Both the position numbers and the translations under genes were made by a program. DNA of 64,000 nucleotides, taken from contig CATYJU010000003.1 of NCBI GenBank assembly GCA_958407995.1, forward strand, positions 20,387 through 84,386, in the 5' to 3' direction. This document shows, one piece after another, positions 1 to 8,094 of this stretch (the first letter of the stretch is position 1; every line of letters begins with the position of its first letter). The notes beneath the pieces are model-generated. The model had not been told where the DNA came from. It saw nothing but the letters and a program-made list of their open reading frames with translations, and searched no databases. Source of the DNA: an uncultured Collinsella sp. (GTDB lineage: Bacteria > Actinomycetota > Coriobacteriia > Coriobacteriales > Coriobacteriaceae).

Positions 1-356
1 CGTTCGTGACGCAGTATGACATGTGGCGCGAGGTCGCCTATTTTGCCAAGTATGTCGACGTGAGCAACGCCTTCGCACTGCATACAGCCACGCAGGTTAA
101 TGCCGAGCTGCTGGGGCTGGGCGGCGATACTGGCGCGATCGAGTGCGGCAAGGCTGCCGATATCTTGGTAACGCGCGAGAATCCTCTCGATAATCTGTGC
201 GCTCTGCGTGAGCCGATGCACGTGATGTGTCGCGGCGATCTGGTGCGCAACCTCAAGGTGAAGCGCATCCTCGAGGTGGACGCCGAGCTCGACGCGATTA
301 TGGCCATGCCTGCCGAGGCGTTGGCCGAGGAGCTTGCCCGCGATGGCGTGGCGTAA
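1..356 (+). CDS. Amidohydrolase family protein, C-terminal part (5' end outside window)
   Basis: The reading frame is open from the first base of the window, so this is the C-terminal part of a longer gene. The visible ~117 residues match the end of metal-dependent amidohydrolases of the cytosine deaminase/imidazolonepropionase type. There is a helix with 'ALHTATQVNAELLGL', then the family hallmark 'GAIECGKAADILV' (Gly..Gly-Lys-Ala-Ala-Asp-hydrophobic), which closes the small beta-sandwich domain. The catalytic metal ligands would lie upstream and cannot be checked, so the substrate is unknown. The gene ends in TAA and is followed by a hairpin terminator at about 407. The family call is firm; the specific enzyme is not assignable. 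Confidence 0.75.
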   Translation, partial: FVTQYDMWREVAYFAKYVDVSNAFALHTATQVNAELLGLGGDTGAIECGKAADILVTRENPLDNLCALREPMHVMCRGDLVRNLKVKRILEVDAELDAIMAMPAEALAEELARDGVA

Positions 357-406
357 GCGCGCGATATGGCGATGCGAAAAAGGGACAATCCTTTTGTCAT
401 AATCAG

Positions 407-446
407 AAAAAGCCGAGGTCCCGGTGCGAGGCCTCGGCTTTTATTT
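407..446. terminator. Bidirectional intrinsic terminator
   Basis: A GC-rich inverted repeat (AAAAGCCGAGG ... CCTCGGCTTTT) with a ~9-nt loop lies between two convergent genes. It has a T-run on the plus strand and the matching A-run on the left, so it can terminate transcription from both sides. Confidence 0.8.
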
Positions 447-463
447 GTCCTATGGTGTAGCGG

Positions 464-937
464 CTATGAGCGCGTCTCCATCTTGGCGTGGCACTTGGGG
501 CAGGTGACGCGAATCTTGCCCTTGCCCTTGGGGACGGAGAGCATCTGGCCGCAGTTGGGGCACTTGAGGTATGCCGTGGTCTTGCGACCCTTCCACATCT
601 TCTTGGCCGTGCGCTTGGCACGTTCAAAGTCTTCCTTGCTAGTACCGGCTGCGCGCGAGGCGTTGGCCGCTGCAGCTCCGCCGCCCAAGCTAGCTACAAA
701 CTTGCCCAAGCCGGGTACGTTTGCAGTCGCGGCGACAAAGGCCTCGTTCTCCTTGCGACGTGCATCGATATTTTTGGACAGGCCGCGCAGCACGCCAATC
801 ACGATTACGGCGATGGCAATCCAGCTGAGCCACTGGATACGAGCCATCGAACCGATCATGGCGATGATAATGCCTGCGAAGCCCATCACGATGGTGAGTT
901 CGTCAGCGCCATTGCGGCCCTTCATAAAGTCATTCAT
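464..937 (-). CDS. Small membrane protein with C-terminal zinc ribbon
   Basis: The 157-aa product has two adjacent hydrophobic segments near the N-terminus (about residues 15-50). A linker rich in Ala/Gly and Lys/Arg follows. The C-terminus is a zinc-ribbon motif: CPNCG, about 15 residues, then CPKC (residues ~125-150). This architecture, a membrane anchor plus a cytoplasmic zinc ribbon, is common among uncharacterised actinobacterial proteins, and I do not recognise a function. The gene is monocistronic, convergent with the amidohydrolase, and separated from the copper operon by a palindromic repeat at 993-1039. Confidence 0.7.
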   Translation of the reverse strand: MNDFMKGRNGADELTIVMGFAGIIIAMIGSMARIQWLSWIAIAVIVIGVLRGLSKNIDARRKENEAFVAATANVPGLGKFVASLGGGAAAANASRAAGTSKEDFERAKRTAKKMWKGRKTTAYLKCPNCGQMLSVPKGKGKIRVTCPKCHAKMETRS

Positions 938-992
938 GCAAATTGCCTTTCATTCGATATGCCGCACGCCTTTATACCCGATTTAGAGCAAG

Positions 993-1039
993 GGGGACAG
1001 GTTAATCTGCACCAATGTGGTGCAAACGTACCTGTCCCC
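993..1039. repeat. REP-like palindrome, family C, copy 1
   Basis: An imperfect hairpin has arms beginning GGGGACAGGT and ending ACCTGTCCCC, an inner stem TGCACCA/TGGTGCA, and a tiny loop. It lies between a zinc-ribbon gene and csoR. A clearly related element is at 11743-11807. The GGGGACAGG/GGGGTCAGG core resembles repeats spread by RAYT (REP-associated tyrosine transposases). That link is inference, because no transposase is present here. Confidence 0.75.
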
Positions 1040-1049
1040 AATGCCCCAA

Positions 1050-1322
1050 TTACTTGGAGAGTTTGTCGACGACGCGTTCGATTTCGGCGAGTTTGGCGGC
1101 TTTGAGGTCTTCGTCGCCCGATTCGATTGCCGAAGTCACGCAGCCCTCGATATGCGCCTTGAGCACGTCGGCGTTAATGCGCGCGAGGAGCGCCTGTGTT
1201 GCCATGAGCTGCGTGGAGATGTCGACGCAATAGCGGTCCTCATCGACCATCCGCAAGATGCCGTCGATCTGGCCGCGTGCCGTTTTGAGCATGCGGGTCA
1301 CCGATTTGTGGTCTGCCATCAT
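1050..1322 (-). CDS. csoR: Copper-sensing repressor CsoR
   Basis: This 90-aa protein belongs to the CsoR/RcnR/FrmR family of all-helical metal-sensing repressors. The Cu(I) ligand set is visible as Cys-x24-His-x3-Cys (YCVD ... KAHIEGC), the spacing of characterised copper-type CsoR. The start is ATG at 1322, or the adjacent ATG at 1319, because AGGA lies about 8 nt upstream; the longer open frame to 1424 runs through a palindromic repeat and is unlikely to be coding. It is the third gene of copA-copZ-csoR on the minus strand. It probably represses the copA promoter through the G/C palindrome at 4224-4236 and releases it when Cu(I) binds, so it would regulate its own operon. Confidence 0.88.
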   Translation of the reverse strand: MMADHKSVTRMLKTARGQIDGILRMVDEDRYCVDISTQLMATQALLARINADVLKAHIEGCVTSAIESGDEDLKAAKLAEIERVVDKLSK

Positions 1323-1365
1323 GGCGGGTCCTCGTTTCTGGTCGATCTTCCGGATGTCCCCGTCA

Positions 1366-1430
1366 GTTGCGGTGAAATACGGACTGTTTAAGGGCCTAGG
1401 GCGGCTCAACAGTCCGTATTTCACCGCAAC
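1366..1430. repeat. Palindromic repeat, family A, copy 1
   Basis: Perfect 23-bp inverted arms (starting GTTGCGGTGAAATACGG; right arm 1408-1430) surround a 19-nt spacer. The element sits between copZ and csoR inside the operon, so it would be transcribed as a strong hairpin. A second, slightly diverged copy lies at 43384-43446 upstream of dnaE. Confidence 0.85.
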
Positions 1431-1454
1431 TTCTGAGGGGGCAGGTGGCGCCTG

Positions 1455-1676
1455 CTACGCGGCGGTTACGGACAGGGCATGGAATTTCTCGCCGGCGCCC
1501 TCGACGGCGGCGGCGAGCTGCTCGGCGGTCACGGTGTCGGCGCACTCTACCTGGACGGTCTGGGTCTCGTGATCGGCGTCGGCGTCGGTCACGCCGGCCA
1601 CGTTGAGCAGCGCCGTCTCGACGGTGGCATCGCAGTGGCCGCACATAAGGCCGGAAGTCTTGATCGTGTAACGCAT
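1455..1676 (-). CDS. copZ: Copper chaperone, HMA domain (CopZ-like)
   Basis: A 73-aa single heavy-metal-associated domain with the Cu(I)-binding loop GLMCGHCDATVE (Met-Cys-Gly-His-Cys) near residue 10. The family carries Cu(I) in the cytoplasm and hands it to the CopA ATPase. The start is ATG 1676, which has AGAGGAA at proper spacing; an in-frame extension to 1730 lacks this support. It lies about 150 nt downstream of copA on the minus strand and upstream of csoR. The acidic C-terminal half (ADADHETQTVQVECADTV) is usual for the family. Confidence in the domain is high; CopZ identity follows from context. Confidence 0.87.
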   Translation of the reverse strand: MRYTIKTSGLMCGHCDATVETALLNVAGVTDADADHETQTVQVECADTVTAEQLAAAVEGAGEKFHALSVTAA

Positions 1677-1823
1677 GGGTATTCCTCTCTGTTGTGTCGG
1701 CTTTCCCAGGCACCCGACCTTGACCTTCAAACCGTCGCTCGCGTACCAAAGTACGCGTCGCTCCTCTTTCAGGTCAATCTCGGGTACCTGGAAAACCCGT
1801 TCTAAATGAACGTAATAGTGATC

Positions 1824-4163
1824 CTATTTTGCCACTTTAGGCATAAAGGATTTTAAGCGCAGGGCATTGGACACGACGCAGACGCTCGACAGGCTCATCG
1901 CCGCGGCGCCAAACATCGGCGAGAGCTGCCACCCGGTGAGCGGGAAGAACACGCCCGCCGCCAGCGGAATGCCGATGCCGTTGTAGAACAGCGCCCAGAA
2001 CAGGTCCTGCTTGATGTTGCGGATCGTGGCGCGCGAAAGCTCGATGGCGCGGGCGACGTCCATGAGGTCGCTGCGCATGAGTACCACGTCGGCGCCCTCC
2101 TTGGCGATGTCGGCGCCGGTGCCGATGGCAAGGCCCACGTCGGCGCGCGCCAGGGCGGGGGAGTCGTTGATGCCGTCGCCCACCATGGCAACCATGCTGC
2201 CCGCATCCTGCAGCTCGCGCACGTGGCGTTCCTTGTCGGCGGGGAGGACGTCGGCGATGACCTGCTTGCTGTTCAGTCCCACGCGGCGGGCGATTGCTTC
2301 GGCAGTGACGCGGTTGTCGCCGGTGAGCATGCGCACGTCGACGCCAAGCGAGCGCAGTGCGGCGATGGCCCCGGCGCTCGTCTCCTTGACCTCGTCAGCC
2401 ACGGTAATGGTGCCGGCAAGCTCGCCGTTCTTGGCAAAGAACAGCGGCGTCTTGCCCTCGGCGGCAAATTGTTCGGCAAGACCCGCGGGCACGGTAACGC
2501 CCAACTCGTTCATCAGGCGCACGTTACCAGCGGCAATGGCGTTTTGCCCTTCGCGCGCCGTAACGCCTCGTCCGGGCACGGCGGCAAAGTCCTCGACCAT
2601 GCGCGCGACGATCCCGCGTGTCTCGCACTCGGCCATAATCGCCTCGGCCAGCGGGTGCTCGCTCGAGCGCTCCAACGCGGCGGCCAACTTGAGCAGTGCC
2701 TTTTCGCTCATGGCGGGCGAGCCGTCAGCGCGCGTGGCTACCACGATATCGGTCACGGCAGGCTTGCCGCGGGTGACCGTGCCCGTCTTATCGAGCACCA
2801 CGGTGCCCACGCTGCGCAGGTTCTCCAGCGCCTCGGCGCTCTTAAACAGAATGCCCATCTCGGCGCCCTTGCCGGTGCCGACCATAATGGCGACGGGCGT
2901 GGCCAGGCCCAGCGCGCACGGGCAGCTGATCACCAGCACGGCGACGGCGGAGGTAAGCGCTTCGTTGATGCTTCCGGTCAGCACCATCCACACCACAAAG
3001 GTTACGGCCGAGATTGCGAATACTACGGGCACGAACACGCCGGCGACCTTGTCGGCCATGCGGGCGATGGGCGCCTTGGTGGCGTTGGCGTCCTCGACGA
3101 GCTGGATAATCTTGGCGAGCGACGTGTCGGCGCCCACACGCGTGGCGCGGAAGGTAAACGAGCCCGTGCGGTTGACCGTGGCCGCGTTGACAGTGTCGCC
3201 GGCGGTCTTCTCCACGGGAATGGACTCGCCGGTGAGCGCGCTCTCGTCCACGGCCGAGCTGCCCTCGAGCACCACGCCATCGACGGGGATGGACTCGCCG
3301 GGGCGCACGCGCAGGACCTGGCCGGGAAGGATGGCGTCGACATCGACGGTGGTTTCGGTGCCGTCCTCTGCCACGACGGTCGCGGTCTTGGGCGCCAAGT
3401 CGATGAGCGCCTCGATAGCGCCGCCGGTCTTGGATTTGCTGCGTGTCTCGAGATATTTGCCCACGGTGACGAGCGACAGGATTGTGCCGGCGCTCTCAAA
3501 ATACAGGTTGTCCATGCTCGTCATCATGGCCTCGTGGACCTGACCCGCGGCTAGCTGGTCGGCCATGATGAACATGGCGTAGAGCGACCAGGCGATGGAA
3601 GCAGTGGCGCCCACGGCAATAAGGGCGTCCATGGTAGGCGCGCCGTGCGTAAGCGATTTAAACCCGTTGATAAAGTATGCGTCGTTGACGTAGACGATGG
3701 GAATGAGCAGGACGAGCTCGGTGAGCGCGAGCGTCATGCTGTGGGTGTGGTCGGTGAAGACGCCGGGCAGTGGCCAGCCGAGCATGTGCCCCATGCCTAT
3801 GTAGAACAGTGGGATGAGGAATACGATCGAGATGATGAGGCGGGTGCGCATGGCAGAGGCGGCGGCCTCCAACTTTTTGGTGGGCGACTCCATATGGGCG
3901 GCGCCGGACCTGGCTTGCGCACTTCCGCTTTGGACAGCGTCGGTGCCCGTGCTGACGGGCGAGGCCGAGTAGCCAGCGCGATCGACAGCGCTGCAGATAT
4001 CGTCGGGGGAGACCTGCGCGGGGTCATAGTCGACCATCATGGAACCGGCGAGCAGGTTGACCGCGACGCTTTGGACGCCGTCGAGCTTGCTGACGGCGCG
4101 GTCCACGTGCGCCTGGCAAGCGGCGCACGTCATGCCGCCCACGTCGAACTTATCTTGAGCCAT
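1824..4163 (-). CDS. copA: Copper-exporting P1B-type ATPase CopA
   Basis: The 779-aa protein is a P-type ATPase that pumps Cu(I) out across the cytoplasmic membrane. In order it has one N-terminal HMA domain with GMTCAAC (Cys13/Cys16), transmembrane helices, an A-domain with TGES, and the CPC metal site in the sixth helix (SCPCALG, ~residue 414). The phosphorylation motif DKTGTVT follows (~457), then the P1B-specific SEHPLAEAI motif and the hinge [11 protein letters not shown] (~661). Two final helices carry the conserved Asn and Met-Ser-Ser residues. AAAGGAG sits just before ATG 4163. As first gene of copA-copZ-csoR it is probably induced by copper through CsoR. All catalytic motifs are intact. 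Confidence 0.96.
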   Translation of the reverse strand: MAQDKFDVGGMTCAACQAHVDRAVSKLDGVQSVAVNLLAGSMMVDYDPAQVSPDDICSAVDRAGYSASPVSTGTDAVQSGSAQARSGAAHMESPTKKLEAAASAMRTRLIISIVFLIPLFYIGMGHMLGWPLPGVFTDHTHSMTLALTELVLLIPIVYVNDAYFINGFKSLTHGAPTMDALIAVGATASIAWSLYAMFIMADQLAAGQVHEAMMTSMDNLYFESAGTILSLVTVGKYLETRSKSKTGGAIEALIDLAPKTATVVAEDGTETTVDVDAILPGQVLRVRPGESIPVDGVVLEGSSAVDESALTGESIPVEKTAGDTVNAATVNRTGSFTFRATRVGADTSLAKIIQLVEDANATKAPIARMADKVAGVFVPVVFAISAVTFVVWMVLTGSINEALTSAVAVLVISCPCALGLATPVAIMVGTGKGAEMGILFKSAEALENLRSVGTVVLDKTGTVTRGKPAVTDIVVATRADGSPAMSEKALLKLAAALERSSEHPLAEAIMAECETRGIVARMVEDFAAVPGRGVTAREGQNAIAAGNVRLMNELGVTVPAGLAEQFAAEGKTPLFFAKNGELAGTITVADEVKETSAGAIAALRSLGVDVRMLTGDNRVTAEAIARRVGLNSKQVIADVLPADKERHVRELQDAGSMVAMVGDGINDSPALARADVGLAIGTGADIAKEGADVVLMRSDLMDVARAIELSRATIRNIKQDLFWALFYNGIGIPLAAGVFFPLTGWQLSPMFGAAAMSLSSVCVVSNALRLKSFMPKVAK

Positions 4164-4210
4164 GGCTTCTCCTTTCTGTGGTTCGGTATTGGAATTGTTA
4201 ACCTGCCGAT

Positions 4211-4243
4211 ACTATACACCCATACCCCCTGGGGGTGGCTGCT
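4211..4243 (-). promoter_or_regulatory. copA promoter with CsoR-type operator
   Basis: The 13-bp palindrome ACCCCCTGGGGGT (4224-4236) matches the G-tract inverted repeats bound by CsoR/RcnR-family repressors. It lies directly upstream of a good minus-strand -10 hexamer (TATAGT, 4216-4211), where the -10/-35 spacer would be, about 45 nt before the copA start. Occupancy would block RNA polymerase. The encoded CsoR (1050-1322) is the expected ligand. The site is read directly from sequence; the pairing with CsoR is inference. Confidence 0.75.
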
Positions 4244-4269
4244 CAATCGGCGGTCGTCTTTGCCAAACA

Positions 4270-4324
4270 TCTCGATCTGTAACATCTAGACCGGTTTTTG
4301 GGTTCTAACTGTTACAGATCGAGA
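4270..4324. repeat. Hairpin repeat, family B, copy 1
   Basis: Perfect 15-bp inverted arms (TCTCGATCTGTAACA / TGTTACAGATCGAGA) flank a 25-nt loop. It lies just beyond the 3' end of the Ser/Thr kinase gene. A second copy with the same orientation, arm length and loop length is at 7768-7822, on the other side of the kinase/FHA pair. Confidence 0.85.
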
Positions 4325-4367
4325 CAATTGCCGGGGAGGGGTCCCGTCACGGCAAGACGCCCGCCGC

Positions 4368-6452
4368 CTAGATACAGAACCCGGGGATCACACAGGTTAG
4401 CTTGTTTGGCTTTTCCGCAGGCGTTGCGTACGTAAAGACGTCGCCGTCGTGCCCCACGCGGTTCATATAGAGCGTGCCTTCGCTCTCCGATGTGTCGGGG
4501 CTCACCGTGCGCTCCCACCAACAGGTGTCCTTGCCCTTCCACTGGCGGACCATCGTCTCGTTCGTGGAATACGGGCTCACCTTGAGCTCGCGGAAGAGCT
4601 GATACTCCTTGCCCTCGCCGTTGTAGATGTCTGCCAGGTAGTGATAGTCCTCGGTAAACGAATCGGGCGGTTGCGTACCGCACAGCTCGACCATGGCGGG
4701 CAGCCAAAGGGTTGCGGGCAACTCGCTCAGGCACGATGCGCTGTTGGCGGCGCCCACATTGTTCGAGACCTTCTTGACCCCTTTAATGAGCGCGCGCAAC
4801 TCGTTGGGCAGCAGCTTAAGGCCGTCGCCGTTGAGCCATTCCCGCAGCTCGCAATCTGCCCAGCCGGCGCTCGGCGGTTCAGCCGCAGCGTTGCGCTCGG
4901 CAATACCCGCATCGAACATAAACGTCAGTCCGGCCTTGCCCGTCCCGTCCAGAAGCTCATCGTGGCGGATGCCCACAAGCTGCGCGCCAACCTGCAGCCC
5001 GTTGGTGAGCGTGACACGCTTGGTACACGGATAGGGGATATGCCCATCGGCATCGAGCAGGTGATAGCGCTTGGCAATCTCGCGTGCCTCGCTACGGGTC
5101 TCGGTGGCCTTAATCTTGAGCGAAATCTCCTGCAGCTGATCCCAGGTGTAGTCATCAAGTGAACCGCGGATGCCGTCAAGGTAGTCGGGGATGCCAAAGC
5201 CATGGGTCGCCGCCCCAATGACGCTGAGCCCCGCAACGGCTGCAACGACGCCACCGATAATAAAGCGGCGGCGGGTCATGGCATCGTGCCGGGCCTGCTC
5301 CAGGATCTCTCGCGCGCGCTCGCCGGCAACGTCGACCTTAAGGTGTGTACCGGAGTCGATGTCGATTGCGGCGTCACTGCCCGCGCCTTCGCGGCCCTCG
5401 GATTCGGCATCGGTGAGGTATGCCGAGAGCACCTCGAGCATCTGCTGCTCGGTGGGGCGATCGCCCTGTTCAACCGAGATACCTTTCATGATGATCTGGA
5501 CAAGCGCTTTGTCGCCCTCGCAACGCGGCTCGAGCGGCGCCGGTTTTGTCTTGGTCTTTATGAGATAGAACGAGCCGGTTGCCGCAGCGCCCGTCGACTC
5601 GACATCGAACGGTTTACGACCGCTGTAGAGCTGGTACAGAATGCTCGAAAGCGCATAGACGTCGATGGCGGGCGAGCGGCGAAGGGCCGCGATGCCTTCG
5701 ATATCCTGCGTGAGCATTTCGGGCGCGGCGTATGCGGGCGTGGCAAAGCGCCAGATGTCGGCACGTCGGGTGATCGTGTCATCGCTGAGGGCCATAGTGG
5801 CGGAGCCCATGTCGATGAGGCAGGGGTCAAAGGAGCAGTCGGCAATCTGCTGCTCGAGCGTTCGGCTGGTGGTGCGGAACATGATATTGGCGGGCGACAG
5901 ATCGCGATGGACGACCGGATTCACGAGGCCTTGGGTCATCAAGAGCGCGCGAAGCACGGCGTTTCCGACGGCGGCGACCATCTGGGTGGTTAGCCCGCCC
6001 GAGGTATCGTGCGGAAGCAGGGGCAGCGCCTGCTTGAGCGAGGTGCCCTCGACCCACTCCATGAGGATGAGCGGGTCGTCCTCACAAGAGCCGTAGCCAT
6101 AGACGCGCGGGAACCCGCGCAGGTGCGAGACGGTGCACAGGTGACGGTACTCCTCGAACAGCGCGGCGGTGTTGGCCAGATGCGCGGCCGATTGCTCGGC
6201 GGAGCGATCGGGTGCCTGACCAGAAAGGATGGCGTTGTCTTTGAGCAGCTTGACGGCAAAGACCTCGCCGTTGGTGTTGGTTGCGCGCAGTACATGGCCG
6301 ATGTTGCCGTTGCTGTGATGGTCCGTTTGCAGGATGAGCGTCATAAACCGGCGCTTGGCGTCGTCCTCGGCGCTGGGGTCGACCGCCACGGCGGTGTCGA
6401 ACGTGTCGAGGCGGATAAGTTTGTCGCCATAGGCGCTATCGGTAGTATCCAT
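4368..6452 (-). CDS. Membrane-anchored Ser/Thr protein kinase with C-terminal DUF6273-like domain
   Basis: The 694-aa protein begins with a eukaryotic-like kinase domain (about 40-330). Visible motifs are VAVKLL-type Lys (FAVKLLK, Lys68), catalytic loop HRDLSPAN (Asp184, Asn189), the metal-binding loop as DMG instead of DFG (LIDMGSAT, Asp214), and the APE-like YAAPEM. A basic juxtamembrane stretch and one transmembrane helix follow (~392-416). The extracytoplasmic region ends in a ~220-residue domain with WADCELREWLNGD, resembling DUF6273. It lacks the PASTA repeats of PknB. It is downstream of an FHA-domain gene on the same strand, a natural phospho-threonine reader. The kinase call is firm, the signal sensed is unknown. 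Confidence 0.88.
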   Translation of the reverse strand: MDTTDSAYGDKLIRLDTFDTAVAVDPSAEDDAKRRFMTLILQTDHHSNGNIGHVLRATNTNGEVFAVKLLKDNAILSGQAPDRSAEQSAAHLANTAALFEEYRHLCTVSHLRGFPRVYGYGSCEDDPLILMEWVEGTSLKQALPLLPHDTSGGLTTQMVAAVGNAVLRALLMTQGLVNPVVHRDLSPANIMFRTTSRTLEQQIADCSFDPCLIDMGSATMALSDDTITRRADIWRFATPAYAAPEMLTQDIEGIAALRRSPAIDVYALSSILYQLYSGRKPFDVESTGAAATGSFYLIKTKTKPAPLEPRCEGDKALVQIIMKGISVEQGDRPTEQQMLEVLSAYLTDAESEGREGAGSDAAIDIDSGTHLKVDVAGERAREILEQARHDAMTRRRFIIGGVVAAVAGLSVIGAATHGFGIPDYLDGIRGSLDDYTWDQLQEISLKIKATETRSEAREIAKRYHLLDADGHIPYPCTKRVTLTNGLQVGAQLVGIRHDELLDGTGKAGLTFMFDAGIAERNAAAEPPSAGWADCELREWLNGDGLKLLPNELRALIKGVKKVSNNVGAANSASCLSELPATLWLPAMVELCGTQPPDSFTEDYHYLADIYNGEGKEYQLFRELKVSPYSTNETMVRQWKGKDTCWWERTVSPDTSESEGTLYMNRVGHDGDVFTYATPAEKPNKLTCVIPGFCI

Positions 6453-6483
6453 GGCGTTCCTTTGTCTGGCATGGGTTGCCGCA

Positions 6484-6545
6484 CGTATGCGTCGGCAGTG
6501 CGGCTATTGGTAAAGCACCATGATAGCCGCACTGTCAGCGTATGC
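6484..6545. repeat. Hairpin flanked by 7-bp direct repeats
   Basis: A perfect 12-bp inverted repeat (CAGTGCGGCTAT, 6496-6507; ATAGCCGCACTG, 6523-6534) is bounded on both sides by CGTATGC (6484-6490 and 6539-6545). It lies just upstream of the kinase start, so it would be in the kinase leader or promoter. The layout resembles a tiny insertion with target duplication, or a double operator. Confidence 0.55.
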
Positions 6546-6580
6546 CGCTGAGTATTGTCGTTTACGACGCAGAAGGTAGA

Positions 6581-6620
6581 AGACAAAAGACGGGCGGCGA
6601 CCGTTTTTCGATCGCCACCC
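6581..6620 (-). terminator. Intrinsic terminator of the FHA gene
   Basis: On the minus strand a 9-bp stem (GGGTGGCGA / TCGCCGCCC, one wobble) is followed by TCTTTTGTCT, directly after the FHA stop codon. The kinase downstream therefore probably has its own promoter. Confidence 0.65.
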
Positions 6621-6625
6621 GCGCA

Positions 6626-7588
6626 CTAGTCCACAATGACAAGGAATGTTGTGTAGAGGCCCAAATGGAGTCGGTCGCTGTTTTCGATTTCCACCGGGGG
6701 ATAGATTTTGCCGGGCTCGCGTTGGTCGCGCGGCGGCTCAATCACAATGTCACCGTCGCCTGCGCCCGATTCGAGCACGGTGCCGTTGGTCGATCCAAGT
6801 CCCTGGGCGTACCAGCGTCCGCCTTCGAGCCAAATTCGCAAGTGTTCGCGCGATGTATCTGCGCCCACGTCGGTGATGCTGGGCGATGTCTTGGGCAGCG
6901 ATCCGATTACGGTGCCGCGCGGGTCGCGCGTGAGCGGGTGAATCTGCATGTCAACGCTATTGCCGGCGTGCGTTCTGAGGAGGCCGAGGTTGGGGGTGAC
7001 GGTGCGCGGTTGATCCAAGCTGCTCAAAAAACCACGGCCGACGGTGGTCTCGGTGGTTCCAAAGTGCCCGCCTGTCTTGTTATCGCAAAAGCGCTCAACG
7101 GTTGCTACGCCCTGAGCGGGATCGGCAAGTGCGCTCGTCGCCACAAAGAGCATCAAGAAGAGCGTGCTTTTTTCGCGCACGGCATTGCCGTCAAAGTTGT
7201 CGATGCGATTGAGGGCATTTGCATATAGGCGGCTGTCCAGCTTGTAGCTGGCGAGAGCCGACATCATTTCGTTGGCGGCCGGACCGCGATAGTGCTCGGC
7301 GATTGCCTGATAGGCGGACTCGCCGCCGCCGAGCTTGCTGCAGATTGCCGCGGAAAGGTTGAGCGTGGTGACGGTAAAGTCGCTGTAGATGGCGGGCGCG
7401 CACTGGTCAGGCTTGCGATGGACGATGTAACGGGTGAGATACGAGCGGTTGGAAGAGCATTTCTCGAGCAGGGTACTGCCGAGATAAGAGTTTCCGTTGA
7501 TAAGCATTCGGGCGATCTCGAGATGTTTAAGACCGCCGAACGAGCGAATATCGTTATAGAGGACCGAGCAAGGCGTCTCTGCTGCCAC
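6626..7588 (-). CDS. FHA-domain protein
   Basis: The 320-aa product ends in a forkhead-associated domain (about 222-320), shown by GTVIGSLPKTSP, SREHLRI and LGSTNGTVL. These residues bind phosphothreonine peptides in the family. The N-terminal ~210 residues are helical and unrecognised; they may be an effector or adaptor region. The start is GTG at 7588, preceded by AAAGGAGG at ideal spacing; the frame is open to 7783 but that extension runs through the family B repeat. It lies upstream of the Ser/Thr kinase on the same strand with a terminator between them, so the two are probably functionally linked but separately transcribed. Downstream output is unknown. Confidence 0.82.
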   Translation of the reverse strand: MAAETPCSVLYNDIRSFGGLKHLEIARMLINGNSYLGSTLLEKCSSNRSYLTRYIVHRKPDQCAPAIYSDFTVTTLNLSAAICSKLGGGESAYQAIAEHYRGPAANEMMSALASYKLDSRLYANALNRIDNFDGNAVREKSTLFLMLFVATSALADPAQGVATVERFCDNKTGGHFGTTETTVGRGFLSSLDQPRTVTPNLGLLRTHAGNSVDMQIHPLTRDPRGTVIGSLPKTSPSITDVGADTSREHLRIWLEGGRWYAQGLGSTNGTVLESGAGDGDIVIEPPRDQREPGKIYPPVEIENSDRLHLGLYTTFLVIVD

Positions 7589-8094
7589 GGATACCTCCTT
7601 TGGTTGCTTCCTAGCCAATATGGCGATAGGAATTAATGGCCCCGGTGGGCGACGTATTAAATGGCTGCGCAATATATAGCGTAACCAAAGCAACATTATA
7701 GGCCACATGTTCAAAATTGCAGGAAGACCGAGAGATTTGGTTTGGACTGGACGGAAATCCCCCTCTGTCTTGATCTGTAACATTTGGACCCGATTTTGCC
7801 CTGCATCTGTTACAGATTGAGATAATCGGCCGGGCCCACCTCGTCCGCCCCGTCATCTGTGGTTTACGTGGGGGCATACGGAGTGCGGGTATACTAACCG
7901 GCGGCGAATCTGCTCCATCGCTTAGAGCTGCTGCGTCTGGACGGCGCGTGATAGGGTTGCCAAAGCGATCGCCAGCGTGCTGAGCAACGTCCTCTCTGTG
8001 CGCACCCGTTTTTGTATGTATTAGCGCACTACCAAGCACGCCAGCGCGGCCGCATGCCGTGCCCATAGCGCGTGCAGATAAGGAACAACAACAT
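7589..8094. other. Divergent intergenic region between FHA and helicase genes
   Basis: About 500 bp with no credible gene. It holds family B repeat copy 2 and a candidate plus-strand -10 (TATACT, 7890-7895) that would give the helicase a ~190-nt leader. Long leaders are common for cold-shock RNA helicases, but I see no diagnostic cold-box motif. Confidence 0.5.
7768..7822. repeat. Hairpin repeat, family B, copy 2
   Basis: Arms TCTTGATCTGTAACA (7768-7782) and TGTTACAGATTGAGA (7808-7822) surround a 25-nt loop. The two differences between the arms still pair as G-U wobbles, which suggests an RNA hairpin is what is conserved. Same orientation as copy 1 at 4270-4324. Confidence 0.85.
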
